DNA from: Chlamydiota bacterium
GTDB taxonomy: Bacteria > Chlamydiota > Chlamydiia > Chlamydiales > SM23-39
DNA length: 50,691 nt
Direction: 5' to 3'
Assembly: GCA_027451825.1 (NCBI GenBank)
Contig: DAIDHZ010000015.1
Span: 1 to 50,691, forward strand
The stretch's first letter is position 1; each line of letters starts with the position of its first letter. Position numbers and translations under genes: made by a program. Below are positions 1-7,592 of this stretch, one piece after another. Under the pieces are notes generated by a model. That model had not been told where the DNA came from and ran no database searches. It was given only the letters and a program-made list of their open reading frames with translations.

Positions 1-172
1 ATATACCCGTTCCAGTTGAAAGCCACCCAAGAAAACCGAATTAAAAGCTCTCAAATTTCGAATAAAAAGTCGGGGTTAATATTGAATTTAATATTGACCC
101 CGACTTTTTATTCGAAATTTGAGGCTTTTAATCAGTTTTCTTCTCGGGGCCTTTCAACTGGAACGGGTATAT
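1..172. repeat. palindromic MITE-like element (TATACC ends)
   Basis: A near-perfect inverted repeat with arms of about 80 bases. The left end ATATACCCGTTCCAGTTGAAAG pairs with the right end over more than 20 bases, and the centre is a GACCCCGACTTTTTATTCGAA type arm facing its complement. It has no coding capacity, so it is a miniature inverted-repeat element or a very strong hairpin. The outer TATACC/GGTATA ends are shared with the elements at 2013, 4231 and 26583. Base 1 of the window is the first base of the element, which may mean the contig starts in a repeat. Confidence 0.85.
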
Positions 173-452
173 GACAGATCCTCATCGTTTTTACAAGTTT
201 CAGGAAAATCTTGAAATCTCTGAAGAATACTCGCTGCGATTGTATCAATCTCTTAGGAAATTTTTTCCTAAATTAGATTTTCATTTACTTGTTTTAAATA
301 GCAGTGAACATGATCGGTTTGAAGAAAAAATATTGAAAATAGGTGATGACATCACGATTGTTAAAGCCCCACCAGTAGATGTCACACAAGAAGAATCGAT
401 GAGTTGTTATAAAAACTTTTTCAATCACGTTAAAGGCTCTTTTGAGGAATGA
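171..452 (+). CDS. small hypothetical protein starting at the edge of a palindromic element
   Basis: A 93-residue ORF with no recognised family. Its ATG is formed by the last bases of the palindromic element that ends at 172, and no Shine-Dalgarno sequence precedes it. It has no signal peptide or membrane segment and is moderately acidic with alternating hydrophobic positions, as in a small globular fold. It may be the 3' remnant of a longer gene cut by the element, and the start codon would then be accidental. Its 3' end overlaps the stop region of the convergent kelch-like gene by 23 bases. Expression is uncertain. Confidence 0.4.
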   Translation: MTDPHRFYKFQENLEISEEYSLRLYQSLRKFFPKLDFHLLVLNSSEHDRFEEKILKIGDDITIVKAPPVDVTQEESMSCYKNFFNHVKGSFEE

Positions 453-1932
453 GAGTGACTGAAAAAATAGAGCTGGAGGGGAGTGTGTCGACATTTCCTA
501 TGGCACTGCAGGTTTCTACTGCGGAACTTTTAATACCTCCAACAATGTAGCCTAAAAGAATGGGTTTATCGCCTAATTGATCGAGAGCGATGACGGAATT
601 TGGATAGAGAGGTAAATTGGGGGCTGGAAGAAAAAGAGCTGAAGCTCCAAATAAAAGCACGGGAGATCTTTGAGTGACTACATTCGAACATGTAATGGGA
701 TAAGAAGGAAGTGGACAGCTGCCAAAATCCGTTGGAATGGGAGGGAAGGTTGCGCTCATTAAATATTGGCTGTAATTTCCTTGTTCGTCGATACGAATGG
801 TCGTTACATCATTTGTAAATCCTAAATCAAAATCTTCGCAAAAAGATCCGTCTTGAGAATAGATCCCTCTATTGATGGAATAAAAGAAACTGATGCCTCC
901 AAAAAAGATCGTGTACATATCTTGTGTTTTCTCCGAATACAATCCAATATTGGCGCATTCGTAATTATTCATTCCTTGGGCAAAAGGTTTAGGAGTGGAG
1001 AGAGTGAGTGATTTTGAAGTCCCATCGACGTCGATTTCAATGGGAACTGTCCAGGCTCCAAAATTATTTCCCGGCGTAAAGACTCCACCGAAAGCCACAA
1101 AATATGGATGAAGAGAATTTCTTAGTTTTTTAATTACAGGCACAACATTTAAATCTCTGCGTCGATAGATTGGGTCGAGCGCAAACTGAGGGCTGGGATG
1201 GATGGATAGATTTTTTCCTGTATCAACGATTTGAAAAGGACGAATTTGATACGTGTAGGTGCCATTGGAAGCTGTATCTACGTAGTTGCCATCGAAATTT
1301 TGTCCAAAGACAAGAAGCATGGGTTGATGCAGATTCGCTTGACACATCACTCCTCCTGTGATTTGTAAAAGAGGATGAGAAATTTGACGCAAACAAAGAG
1401 CCGCGCTTTTTGCTTTTGGTTTTTGTTTGACCCAATTGATTAAGCTCGGAAGATCAATTGCGGTCAGCGTCGATTTTGTTTCTCTTTTTTTCGTGATGCT
1501 ATTGATTCCATATCCTCCGACCACATAAAGCGTATTTGAGTGATTTGGCTGATAAAATAAGGCATTTGTGACGGAGAGCTGATCGATTTGTTCTTGAGTG
1601 AGTTGAGAGCTGGGATCTGAAAGAGATCTAGAAATGATGGTTTGTGTTTTTAGATTCAAAACAAAGACAGTTGTGTTTTGAGCTTTTACAGGAAATGTAT
1701 CTTCTGAAAATCCATGCAAACCATACGTTCTTCCTGCAAGTAAAACATATTCGTCTAGATATTGACCAGATACGAAGGCTTGTAATCCAACGGGTAAAGA
1801 AAAAGGAGCAAGATCGATTTGGAGTTTGAAAGGTAAGGAGCTTTCAGAAAGAGGCTCTGTTACATAGGATGTTTGGTTCTGCCCGTAACAGGTATTGAAT
1901 AGGATAACACAACACCAAAATGCCTTTTTCAC
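430..1932 (-). CDS. secreted kelch-like beta-propeller protein (hypothetical)
   Basis: 500 residues. The start is GTG, placed 6 bases after an AAGGAG ribosome binding site, and the protein opens with a typical signal peptide (KKAFWCCVILFNTCYG). The mature part contains repeated blade-like segments such as YVVGGYGIN near residue 135, LLVFGQNFDGNY near 205, FVAFGGVF near 280 and TIFFGGISFFYS near 340. These resemble kelch motifs, with a hydrophobic strand followed by GG. The likely location is the periplasm or outer surface. No enzyme family is recognised, and an adhesion or host-contact role would be inference. It is divergent from the beta-barrel gene at 2229, with a palindromic element between the two starts. 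Confidence 0.6.
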   Translation of the reverse strand: MKKAFWCCVILFNTCYGQNQTSYVTEPLSESSLPFKLQIDLAPFSLPVGLQAFVSGQYLDEYVLLAGRTYGLHGFSEDTFPVKAQNTTVFVLNLKTQTIISRSLSDPSSQLTQEQIDQLSVTNALFYQPNHSNTLYVVGGYGINSITKKRETKSTLTAIDLPSLINWVKQKPKAKSAALCLRQISHPLLQITGGVMCQANLHQPMLLVFGQNFDGNYVDTASNGTYTYQIRPFQIVDTGKNLSIHPSPQFALDPIYRRRDLNVVPVIKKLRNSLHPYFVAFGGVFTPGNNFGAWTVPIEIDVDGTSKSLTLSTPKPFAQGMNNYECANIGLYSEKTQDMYTIFFGGISFFYSINRGIYSQDGSFCEDFDLGFTNDVTTIRIDEQGNYSQYLMSATFPPIPTDFGSCPLPSYPITCSNVVTQRSPVLLFGASALFLPAPNLPLYPNSVIALDQLGDKPILLGYIVGGIKSSAVETCSAIGNVDTLPSSSIFSVTLIPQKSL

Positions 1933-1986
1933 CTTTTTCTCCTTGCAATTGATGAAAGAAGGATACAGAATGCGATTATTCTAAGA

Positions 1987-2011
1987 GGTTGTCAAATAAT
2001 AAATTTTAGAG
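1987..2011. repeat. solo end of the GGGGTTGTCC element
   Basis: 25 bases that match the left end of the element at 32751 (from 32753) with one mismatch: GGTTGTC, one variable base, then AATAATAAATTTTAGAG. The matching right end is absent here, and a TATACC-type element begins two bases later. This is either a decayed remnant or a copy interrupted by the second element. Confidence 0.65.
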
Positions 2012-2012
2012 T

Positions 2013-2188
2013 TATACCGAAACAACCTGAAGAATCGGTTTCTGACTGCGTCGGCTGTCTCTGAATTTGAGACCCGCCTGCATCGCTTAAGCTTTTTAAG
2101 TTGAGCTGTTTCAGCGTCAGCTTCGCTTGGCTCAAATTCAGGAGAGCCTTCTTGTCATATTCCCGATTCTTCAAGTTGTTTCGGTATA
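2013..2188. repeat. palindromic MITE-like element, TATACCGAAACAAC type
   Basis: About 176 bases with terminal inverted repeats: TATACCGAAACAACCTGA at the left faces TCAAGTTGTTTCGGTATA at the right with one mismatch, and the pairing continues into AGAATCGG/CCGATTCT. Internal blocks (GACTGCGTCGGCT, GAGCCTTCTTGTCA) are shared with the element at 4231 and, in reverse, at 47879. The TATA ends would fit a TA target duplication as made by IS630/Tc1-mariner-type transposases, but that is inference. It sits between the divergent starts of the kelch-like and beta-barrel genes. Confidence 0.8.
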
Positions 2189-2228
2189 TCAAGGAGAAAA
2201 TTTTCGATAAGATGAACTGAGGTTTCTC

Positions 2229-3200
2229 TTGAGAACTCTAAAAGTTATTTTTGGGCAACCCCTAAACAAAAAAATGATATATTATATGGCTTGGTTTTTT
2301 GCGTTTCTGATTTCTTGTTATGCATGCTTTGCGGCAGCTTTGGAAAAGACATCTTGTTGCTTTCCTCAATTTGAAAAATCTTTATCATCATCCATTCCTT
2401 TAGAGATAGATGCAACGTTAGCATTAGAGGATTTTCGAAGCCTTCCTGATGGAAGTTGGAATGGAAATTGGGGCGCTTATGGAGCGATGCATTTAAAGGT
2501 ATTTTTGCCTCGCAATGTTTCGATTCAGTTGGCAGGAAGCTACGGACTCTATGATTGGGCAGGGCGCGCTTTCGTGTCTCAAAGTCTTGCCAATTCTTTA
2601 CAGCAGCAAGGATTTGTAACGTTTGCTTTGACAAGACAAATTTCTTGCACAGGGCTGAATGTAGCGATTGCCTATGATTGGATGTTCAATAAAGACTTTG
2701 GTCTTTTTTCTGTGAATCCTTGTTTTGATCAAATTCGTGGACAGGTGGGGTATTTGATTAGAGGTGGAAATGAACTTGGGATTTGGGCATCTTACGGGAT
2801 TCATGAGTTTCATACACGATCACAGCAGCTTTCTTTGCAATTTAGAGGGATTAGCCAAGTCAATCTTTTTTGGTGTCATTATTTTAAAAATCATGGATAT
2901 GGAATGCTCTGGGCGGGGATGCCTTATCGGCAAGGTCTGATGTATTCATCGGGTCGTCCCGGGAATTTTATTTTTGGTCTTCAATTTTCTCTTCCTGTGA
3001 CGCAACATTTAAGCATTGAAGGACATGGCGTGTATATGAGTCCAAGACGTGTTGCAGGGATTCAGGCAGTGAAGAATGATGCCTCCAATTTAAGCATTGG
3101 TCTTACCTATTCTTTTGGAAGAACAAGAATTCAACGATCTCCTTATATGAATCTTGCGAATAATAGCACTTTCTTAGCGGATACAAATCATAATTTTTGA
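2229..3200 (+). CDS. secreted beta-barrel-like outer membrane protein (hypothetical)
   Basis: 323 residues. I prefer the TTG start at 2229 because a GAGG lies about 7 bases upstream and it gives a positively charged n-region (R, K, K, K) before the hydrophobic stretch MAWFFAFLISCYACFAAA. The alternative starts, ATG 2274 and ATG 2286, lack both. The mature part is rich in alternating aromatic and glycine strands (VSIQLAGSYGLYDWAG, GIWASYGIHEF, HLSIEGHGVYMSP, NLSIGLTYSFG) and ends in Phe, all typical of an outer membrane beta-barrel. The specific family is not recognised. The 3' end overlaps that of the convergent propeller gene by 13 bases. Confidence 0.6.
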   Translation: MRTLKVIFGQPLNKKMIYYMAWFFAFLISCYACFAAALEKTSCCFPQFEKSLSSSIPLEIDATLALEDFRSLPDGSWNGNWGAYGAMHLKVFLPRNVSIQLAGSYGLYDWAGRAFVSQSLANSLQQQGFVTFALTRQISCTGLNVAIAYDWMFNKDFGLFSVNPCFDQIRGQVGYLIRGGNELGIWASYGIHEFHTRSQQLSLQFRGISQVNLFWCHYFKNHGYGMLWAGMPYRQGLMYSSGRPGNFIFGLQFSLPVTQHLSIEGHGVYMSPRRVAGIQAVKNDASNLSIGLTYSFGRTRIQRSPYMNLANNSTFLADTNHNF

Positions 3201-4141
3201 AATTTAAAATCTGCGATGAATACTTGAGGAGAGCCGCCGTGTCGTTTGGATGTCCATAGGATTCGATTCCCATCGGAACTAAAGCTCGGCAATCCTTCAA
3301 AAGTATCGGTATATGTCAATCGATATTCTTGGAGCGTTTCAATATCGATCAAATAGATTTGATAGGCGTGATGTCCATGTTTTGAAGTCGTATAGGCAAT
3401 GAGTTTTCCATTAGGATGCCAAAAAGGGGCCCAATTGACATGAGAATTGAAAGTGATTTGTCTTTCTTCCGTGCCGTCAGGACGGATAAGATACAATTGT
3501 AAATTGTCCTTTATTTCTCGATCCGCGCGAAAAACGATCCAGTCGCCTTGGGGTGAAAAGAAAGGGCCTCCATTATAACAATGAAGAGTGTTGGTGATGG
3601 GGTGTGCATTGTTTCCATCCGCATCGCAAACATAAAGATTCATGCTGCCGCTTTCGTTGCTTGCATAAACGATCTTGGTCCCATCCGGGGAGTAGGCACA
3701 TTCTGCATGATAAGCAGAGCCTGAGGTGAGTCTTGTTAAATGAGATCCATCGATATTCGCTTCATAAAGATTCATGAATGGGGTGAATTCCCAACTATAG
3801 CGATCCGTTGGTTTTTTCAATTCTATTGGTTCTAAAGCTTCGTGACTGGATGCGAAAAGAATTTTTGTTCCATCCGGTTTGAAAAAACCACAAGTACAAG
3901 CTCCTTTTCCGGTGCTGACCATCAGAGGGATGCGAGAACTTAAATTCATTGTGTAGATCTGATAGTTTTTTTCTCCTTTGGGAACTGCTTGAAAAATAAT
4001 GGATTTACCATCGGGGGAGAAATAAGCTTCTCCTGCTTTTTCAAAATTCATAGACGAGAAAGTGAGCTGTTCAACGTTGGAAATGTAAATCTCTTCACTC
4101 TGCAGAATCAGAGTTGTCAATAAAAGAAGGAGTATTTTCAT
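3188..4141 (-). CDS. TolB-like WD40/PD40 beta-propeller protein, exported
   Basis: 317 residues from the ATG at 4141, which begins a signal peptide (MKILLLLLTTLILQSEE). Upstream in-frame starts to 4249 would extend into the palindromic element and are unlikely. At least five PD40 blades are visible with the pattern (Y/F)SPDG(T/K)xIxF/Y: FSPDGKSIIFQA, FKPDGTKILFAS, YSPDGTKIVYAS, FSPQGDWIVFRA, WHPNGKLIAYTT, FSSDGNRILWTS. The family includes TolB and dipeptidyl-peptidase propellers. No catalytic domain follows, so it is a free-standing propeller, probably periplasmic and protein-binding. The true TolB of the Tol-Pal system would be expected beside tolA/tolQR/pal, which are not here. Confidence 0.75.
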   Translation of the reverse strand: MKILLLLLTTLILQSEEIYISNVEQLTFSSMNFEKAGEAYFSPDGKSIIFQAVPKGEKNYQIYTMNLSSRIPLMVSTGKGACTCGFFKPDGTKILFASSHEALEPIELKKPTDRYSWEFTPFMNLYEANIDGSHLTRLTSGSAYHAECAYSPDGTKIVYASNESGSMNLYVCDADGNNAHPITNTLHCYNGGPFFSPQGDWIVFRADREIKDNLQLYLIRPDGTEERQITFNSHVNWAPFWHPNGKLIAYTTSKHGHHAYQIYLIDIETLQEYRLTYTDTFEGLPSFSSDGNRILWTSKRHGGSPQVFIADFKFQKL

Positions 4142-4230
4142 TTTATATCTGAGTTTTTGGTTTATTTTACAGAAGTTTGAGATGAGTCTCAATTCTGAAA
4201 TTTGTTCAAGTCCTGTTTTTGAGAGGATGT

Positions 4231-4394
4231 TATACCGGGAGTGAATCAAGAATCAGTTTTTGACTGCGTCGGCTTTACCTCAAAATTTGGATGCTCACGC
4301 GCGCCTTGCCTCTCGGCAATGGTCGCTTGCCCCGCATCCAAATTTTGAGGAGCCTTCTTGTCAAATTCCCGATTCTTGATTCACTCTCGGTATA
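4231..4394. repeat. palindromic MITE-like element, TATACCGGGAGTGAATC type
   Basis: 164 bases with terminal inverted repeats: TATACCGGGAGTGAATCAAG faces CTTGATTCACTCTCGGTATA with one mismatch. The interior has a second inverted pair (CTCAAAATTTGGATGC facing GCATCCAAATTTTGAG) around a GC-rich middle. It shares internal blocks with the elements at 2013 and 47879. It lies between the divergent starts of the TolB-like gene (4141) and the CCCH zinc-finger gene (4505). Confidence 0.85.
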
Positions 4395-4504
4395 TCAAAA
4401 ACGGATATTTCAATAAAACGCTAATAATAGATGATAATTTAATTGATTTTATTTATGTGCTGATTTATTGTTGTTTTCATTATAAGTAATGTTTTGAGGT
4501 TTTT

Positions 4505-5428
4505 ATGATTTATTGTGGACCATTCGTGCCCACAGCCGCAACAGGAAAGCAACTGGCATATTCGATGTCAATTGGCGAATATCATGCCAGTGTATTACAA
4601 GAGCTTCAGACACAGCCTGCGAGAGTATCTTTACAGGATCCTCAGATACAGCCTGCGAGAGTATCTTTACAGGATCCTCAGATACAGCCTGCGAGAGCAG
4701 TGGATCGACTTTTAGGAGATCGTCGGATTTGTCGGCATCATAAAGCTGGGTATTGTGGGTATGGACCTTCTTGTGGTTTTGAACATCCAAATCGCCTTCA
4801 ACCAACAAGGAGTTCGGACAATAGAGATCCGATGCGTGGAATACGTGATTTTCCCGTTATCTATGCGAAGGCTAATCCTTGGAACAACGCAACTCTTGGA
4901 GCCCCTTTGACTGTTTCGCGCCCTATTACGCGCCAAATCGTTCCGGATGGCGCACCTCATTTAGAAAATCTATTTGCTGTTGACTATGATTGGGGTCCGT
5001 ATCCATTTCCTTTTCAAGTATGCAATCAGTGTGAATTAAGGAATCGATCGGGTGGTATTAAGCTAGGTGGAGTTAATGGAACACTTCCTCCAGTCGTCAT
5101 TGCTCATTTATTTTCCTTTTTGACGGGTGCAAGGGTAAGCGCTATAGATCAATTTTCGCCACATCGAGGACTCTGTCTTGTATGGATAGAGTCTACCGGA
5201 GATGTAAAGGAACAGAGCTCTCTTGAAGAGAGGTGTATTGAAACATTTAGAAATCAAATGGTATGGATGGGACCCATCGCTGGACTTGGTGGAATAATCG
5301 TTGCAAAAGATGCTCCTAGTAAGGAGTTTCTTTTGAGCTATCTTGCAACTATAGGGAGTCGCAATTATTTTCCTACTCACCCCGTAACTGCTCAAGAATG
5401 GAGGCCTAATGGACAACAAGGACATTGA
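4505..5428 (+). CDS. CCCH zinc-finger protein with possible RRM-like segment (eukaryote-like)
   Basis: 307 residues, no signal peptide or membrane segment. Residues 36-64 are a 12-residue tandem repeat (QPARVSLQDPQI). Residues 76-94 (CRHHKAGYCGYGPSCGFEH) have Cys76-x7-Cys84-x5-Cys90-x3-His94, matching the CCCH zinc finger (C-x6-14-C-x4-5-C-x3-H) found mainly in eukaryotic mRNA-binding proteins. Residues 184-230 hold GIKLGGVNG, about 30 residues, then RGLCLVWIE, with spacing and character like RNP2 and RNP1 of an RRM; this part is my inference and weak. CxxC at 173-176 (CNQC) may bind another metal ion. The context is accessory, after a palindromic element and convergent with ychF. A host-RNA-directed effector is plausible but unproven. 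The start ATG has GAGG 5 bases upstream. Confidence 0.7.
   Translation: MIYCGPFVPTAATGKQLAYSMSIGEYHASVLQELQTQPARVSLQDPQIQPARVSLQDPQIQPARAVDRLLGDRRICRHHKAGYCGYGPSCGFEHPNRLQPTRSSDNRDPMRGIRDFPVIYAKANPWNNATLGAPLTVSRPITRQIVPDGAPHLENLFAVDYDWGPYPFPFQVCNQCELRNRSGGIKLGGVNGTLPPVVIAHLFSFLTGARVSAIDQFSPHRGLCLVWIESTGDVKEQSSLEERCIETFRNQMVWMGPIAGLGGIIVAKDAPSKEFLLSYLATIGSRNYFPTHPVTAQEWRPNGQQGH
4612..4697 (+). repeat. 36-bp tandem repeat inside the zinc-finger gene
   Basis: Two identical 36-base units (4612-4647 and 4648-4683) beginning ACAGCCTGCGAGAGTATC, followed by 14 bases of a third. The unit is 12 codons, so the frame is kept and copy number can vary without damage. Exact identity of the units points to recent duplication. 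Confidence 0.9.
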
Positions 5429-5444
5429 GTTTTGAGTTCTCTTT

Positions 5445-6539
5445 TTAATTATGGAAAAAGAGGATAACATCACCATCTTTAACGGTGTATTCACGGCCTT
5501 CCGAGCGCGCTTTCCCGGCTTCTTTGGCTCCGACACGTCCTTTGTAGCGGATCATGTCTTCATAAGAGACGACTTCTGCACGGATAAATCCTTTTTCGAT
5601 ATCGCTATGGATTTCTCCGGCAGCTTCGGCTGCAGTTGTTCCTTTTTTGATGGTCCAAGCTCTCGTTTCAATCTCGCCGGTTGTGATGTAGGTGATGAGT
5701 CCAAGAAGAGAAAATGCCTCCCTGCTGAGACGGTCTAAGCCTGATTCTTGAAGGCCTAAACTTTCTAAAAATTCTTTGGAGTCTTTTTCATCGAGTCTAG
5801 AGATCTCTTCCTCGATTTTGGCGCAGATAGGAACGACTTTCGATCCTTCTTTTTCTGCATACTCGCGCACCTTTTGAACGAGGGGATTTTCCATGGAAGG
5901 AAGATCTGTTTCTGCAACGTTGCAGACATAGAGCATTTTCTTTTTTGTTAAAAAAGGATACAGCTTTGCAATGGCTTCTTCTTCAGGAGTTAGGGTGAGG
6001 AACCGAAGAGGTAAATTTTGATTGAGATGCTCTGTTGCTTTTTTTAAGAATTCAACAGTAGGGATGAGTTCTTTTTTCGTTTTGGCCTGTTTTTCAATAC
6101 GAGAAAGCGTATTTTCCACCATTTGAAGATCGGCTAAGATCAGCTCCAATCCAATGACTTCGATATCTTGAAGAGGATCTACTTTTCCGGCGACGTGGAT
6201 AATGTCTGAATCTTCAAAGCAGCGCACCACTTGTACGATCGCATTCGTTTCTCGGATGTGAGAGAGGAACTGGTTGCCAAGTCCTTCTCCTTGAGAGGCT
6301 CCTTTGACAAGCCCTGCAACATCGACAAAAGAAACAGTTGCATAGATGATTTTTTGGCTTTTAGACATCTCTGATAAGACTTTGAGACGAGGATCGATCA
6401 AGTTGATGGTTCCAATATTGGGATCAATCGTGCAAAAGGGGAAGTTTTCAGAGGGGATTTGTTTTCGTGTGAGGGCATTGAAAAGTGTCGATTTTCCGAC
6501 GTTTGGAAGTCCAACAATAGCGCAAGATAAATGGGTCAT
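5445..6539 (-). CDS. ychF: redox-regulated ribosome-binding ATPase YchF
   Basis: 364 residues, the usual length for YchF (Obg-related P-loop NTPase that prefers ATP and binds the 70S ribosome). Visible motifs are the P-loop GLPNVGKSTLF near residue 9, the switch II region DVAGLVKGASQGEGLGNQF near residue 73, NVAE in the position of the NKxD motif near 205, and the C-terminal TGS domain with the ending AEVVSYEDMIRYKG and YTVKDGDVILFF. Its ATG overlaps the truB stop (ATGA, 6536-6539). In Chlamydia ribF lies between truB and ychF; it is absent here. It is the last gene of the rpsA-led operon and converges with the zinc-finger gene. Confidence 0.95.
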   Translation of the reverse strand: MTHLSCAIVGLPNVGKSTLFNALTRKQIPSENFPFCTIDPNIGTINLIDPRLKVLSEMSKSQKIIYATVSFVDVAGLVKGASQGEGLGNQFLSHIRETNAIVQVVRCFEDSDIIHVAGKVDPLQDIEVIGLELILADLQMVENTLSRIEKQAKTKKELIPTVEFLKKATEHLNQNLPLRFLTLTPEEEAIAKLYPFLTKKKMLYVCNVAETDLPSMENPLVQKVREYAEKEGSKVVPICAKIEEEISRLDEKDSKEFLESLGLQESGLDRLSREAFSLLGLITYITTGEIETRAWTIKKGTTAAEAAGEIHSDIEKGFIRAEVVSYEDMIRYKGRVGAKEAGKARSEGREYTVKDGDVILFFHN

Positions 6540-7231
6540 AATTGAATCATGTGGGGGTTAATATTGTACATCAAGTCTCTTAGATTTTCTTGTTTGATGC
6601 AATCTTGAAGTGAAAAAGATCCGCTTTTTGTTCGTTTTAGCTCTTTTAGGTGGGCGCCTGTCTTCAGATGCTGACCTAAATCGTGAGCCAGAGATCGGAT
6701 ATATGTTCCTTTACTGCAGTCGACGATGAGTTTGATGAAAGGATATGTGTATTCGATGAGTTGAATGGAGACTTTCACTTTGCAAGGCTCTCTTTTGACT
6801 TCGATTCCTTGACGTGCTAGATCGTAGAGTTTTTTGCCTTGGATTTTTTTAGCGGAAAACATGGGCGGTATTTGCAGAATTTCTCCTTGGAAGAGGGAGA
6901 TTGCTTGGGCCACGTCGGAGAATGTGGGTATCAGAGAAGATGTGTGAATTGGGGTTCCGTCTACATCGTAGCTGTCCGTTGCGATGCCGAGATGAACGAG
7001 TGCTTCATATTGTTTATCATGACAAAGAAAGTCATTCGATTTTTTTGTATACGTAGGGCCAATCAGCATGACCATGACCCCTGATGCAAAAGGATCTAAA
7101 GTGCCTGCATGGCCAATTTTTTTGATTTTGGTCAGTTTACGTAACTCAGAGACAATGCGAAAGGAGGTAGATCCTACTTCTTTGTCAACAAGAAGAATCC
7201 CTTCAAGATGGTTCGGAGTTGTCTTCATCAT
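6536..7231 (-). CDS. truB: tRNA pseudouridine-55 synthase TruB
   Basis: About 231 residues when started at the ATG at 7231 ([17 protein letters not shown]); an upstream in-frame ATG at 7309 would overlap rbfA too far. The enzyme isomerises U55 in the T-loop of tRNAs. The catalytic motif GHAGTLDPFASGVMVMLIG carries the nucleophilic Asp. FxGEILQIPPMFSAKKIQGKKLYDLAR and the C-terminal SKGTYIRSLAHDLG block are also TruB signatures. It overlaps rbfA by 29 bases and ychF by 4, so translation is probably coupled. Confidence 0.95.
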   Translation of the reverse strand: MMKTTPNHLEGILLVDKEVGSTSFRIVSELRKLTKIKKIGHAGTLDPFASGVMVMLIGPTYTKKSNDFLCHDKQYEALVHLGIATDSYDVDGTPIHTSSLIPTFSDVAQAISLFQGEILQIPPMFSAKKIQGKKLYDLARQGIEVKREPCKVKVSIQLIEYTYPFIKLIVDCSKGTYIRSLAHDLGQHLKTGAHLKELKRTKSGSFSLQDCIKQENLRDLMYNINPHMIQL

Positions 7232-7592
7232 GAGATCTTGAAAGGCGTTCTTTTTCAATATCCAAAAGGATTTTTTGGATCTTAAAATGATCTTCTGCTG
7301 CATGGTCAAGACGAAATGAGAGTTCAGGAAAGTGTCTCAGTTCTACTTGTTTGGATGCTTGTACTGCAATGAATCCGGCCGCTGATTCAAGAGCATGAAG
7401 CACTTTGTCTTTTTCAACATCGGATCCAATCATGCTGATATAGACTTTTGCATGACTTAAGTCTGTTGATGTATCGACTCGTGTTACAGAAACAAACAGA
7501 GTCACATGCGGATTTCTGACCTCTTTTTGGATCACATCAGAAATCACTTCTCTTAAAAGAGAGTTAATGCGGTTAATTCGATTTTTTTTCAC
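7203..7592 (-). CDS. rbfA: ribosome-binding factor A
   Basis: 129 residues, a normal length. RbfA is a KH-fold 30S assembly factor that acts near helix 1 of 16S rRNA. Seen here are the N-terminal [18 protein letters not shown] helix, the strand [13 protein letters not shown] and the ending [21 protein letters not shown], all characteristic. The start codon overlaps the infB stop by 4 bases (7589-7592), and the 3' end overlaps the start of truB, as usual in infB-rbfA-truB operons. Confidence 0.93.
   Translation of the reverse strand: MKKNRINRINSLLREVISDVIQKEVRNPHVTLFVSVTRVDTSTDLSHAKVYISMIGSDVEKDKVLHALESAAGFIAVQASKQVELRHFPELSFRLDHAAEDHFKIQKILLDIEKERLSRSHDEDNSEPS

Noticed and set aside
3188..4141. 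True TolB of the Tol-Pal system.
   Set aside because: Only propeller blades are present, with no N-terminal TolB domain, and no tol/pal genes are nearby.
4612..4697. CRISPR-like repeats in the 4.6 kb region.
   Set aside because: The units are directly adjacent without spacers, and lie in frame inside a coding region.
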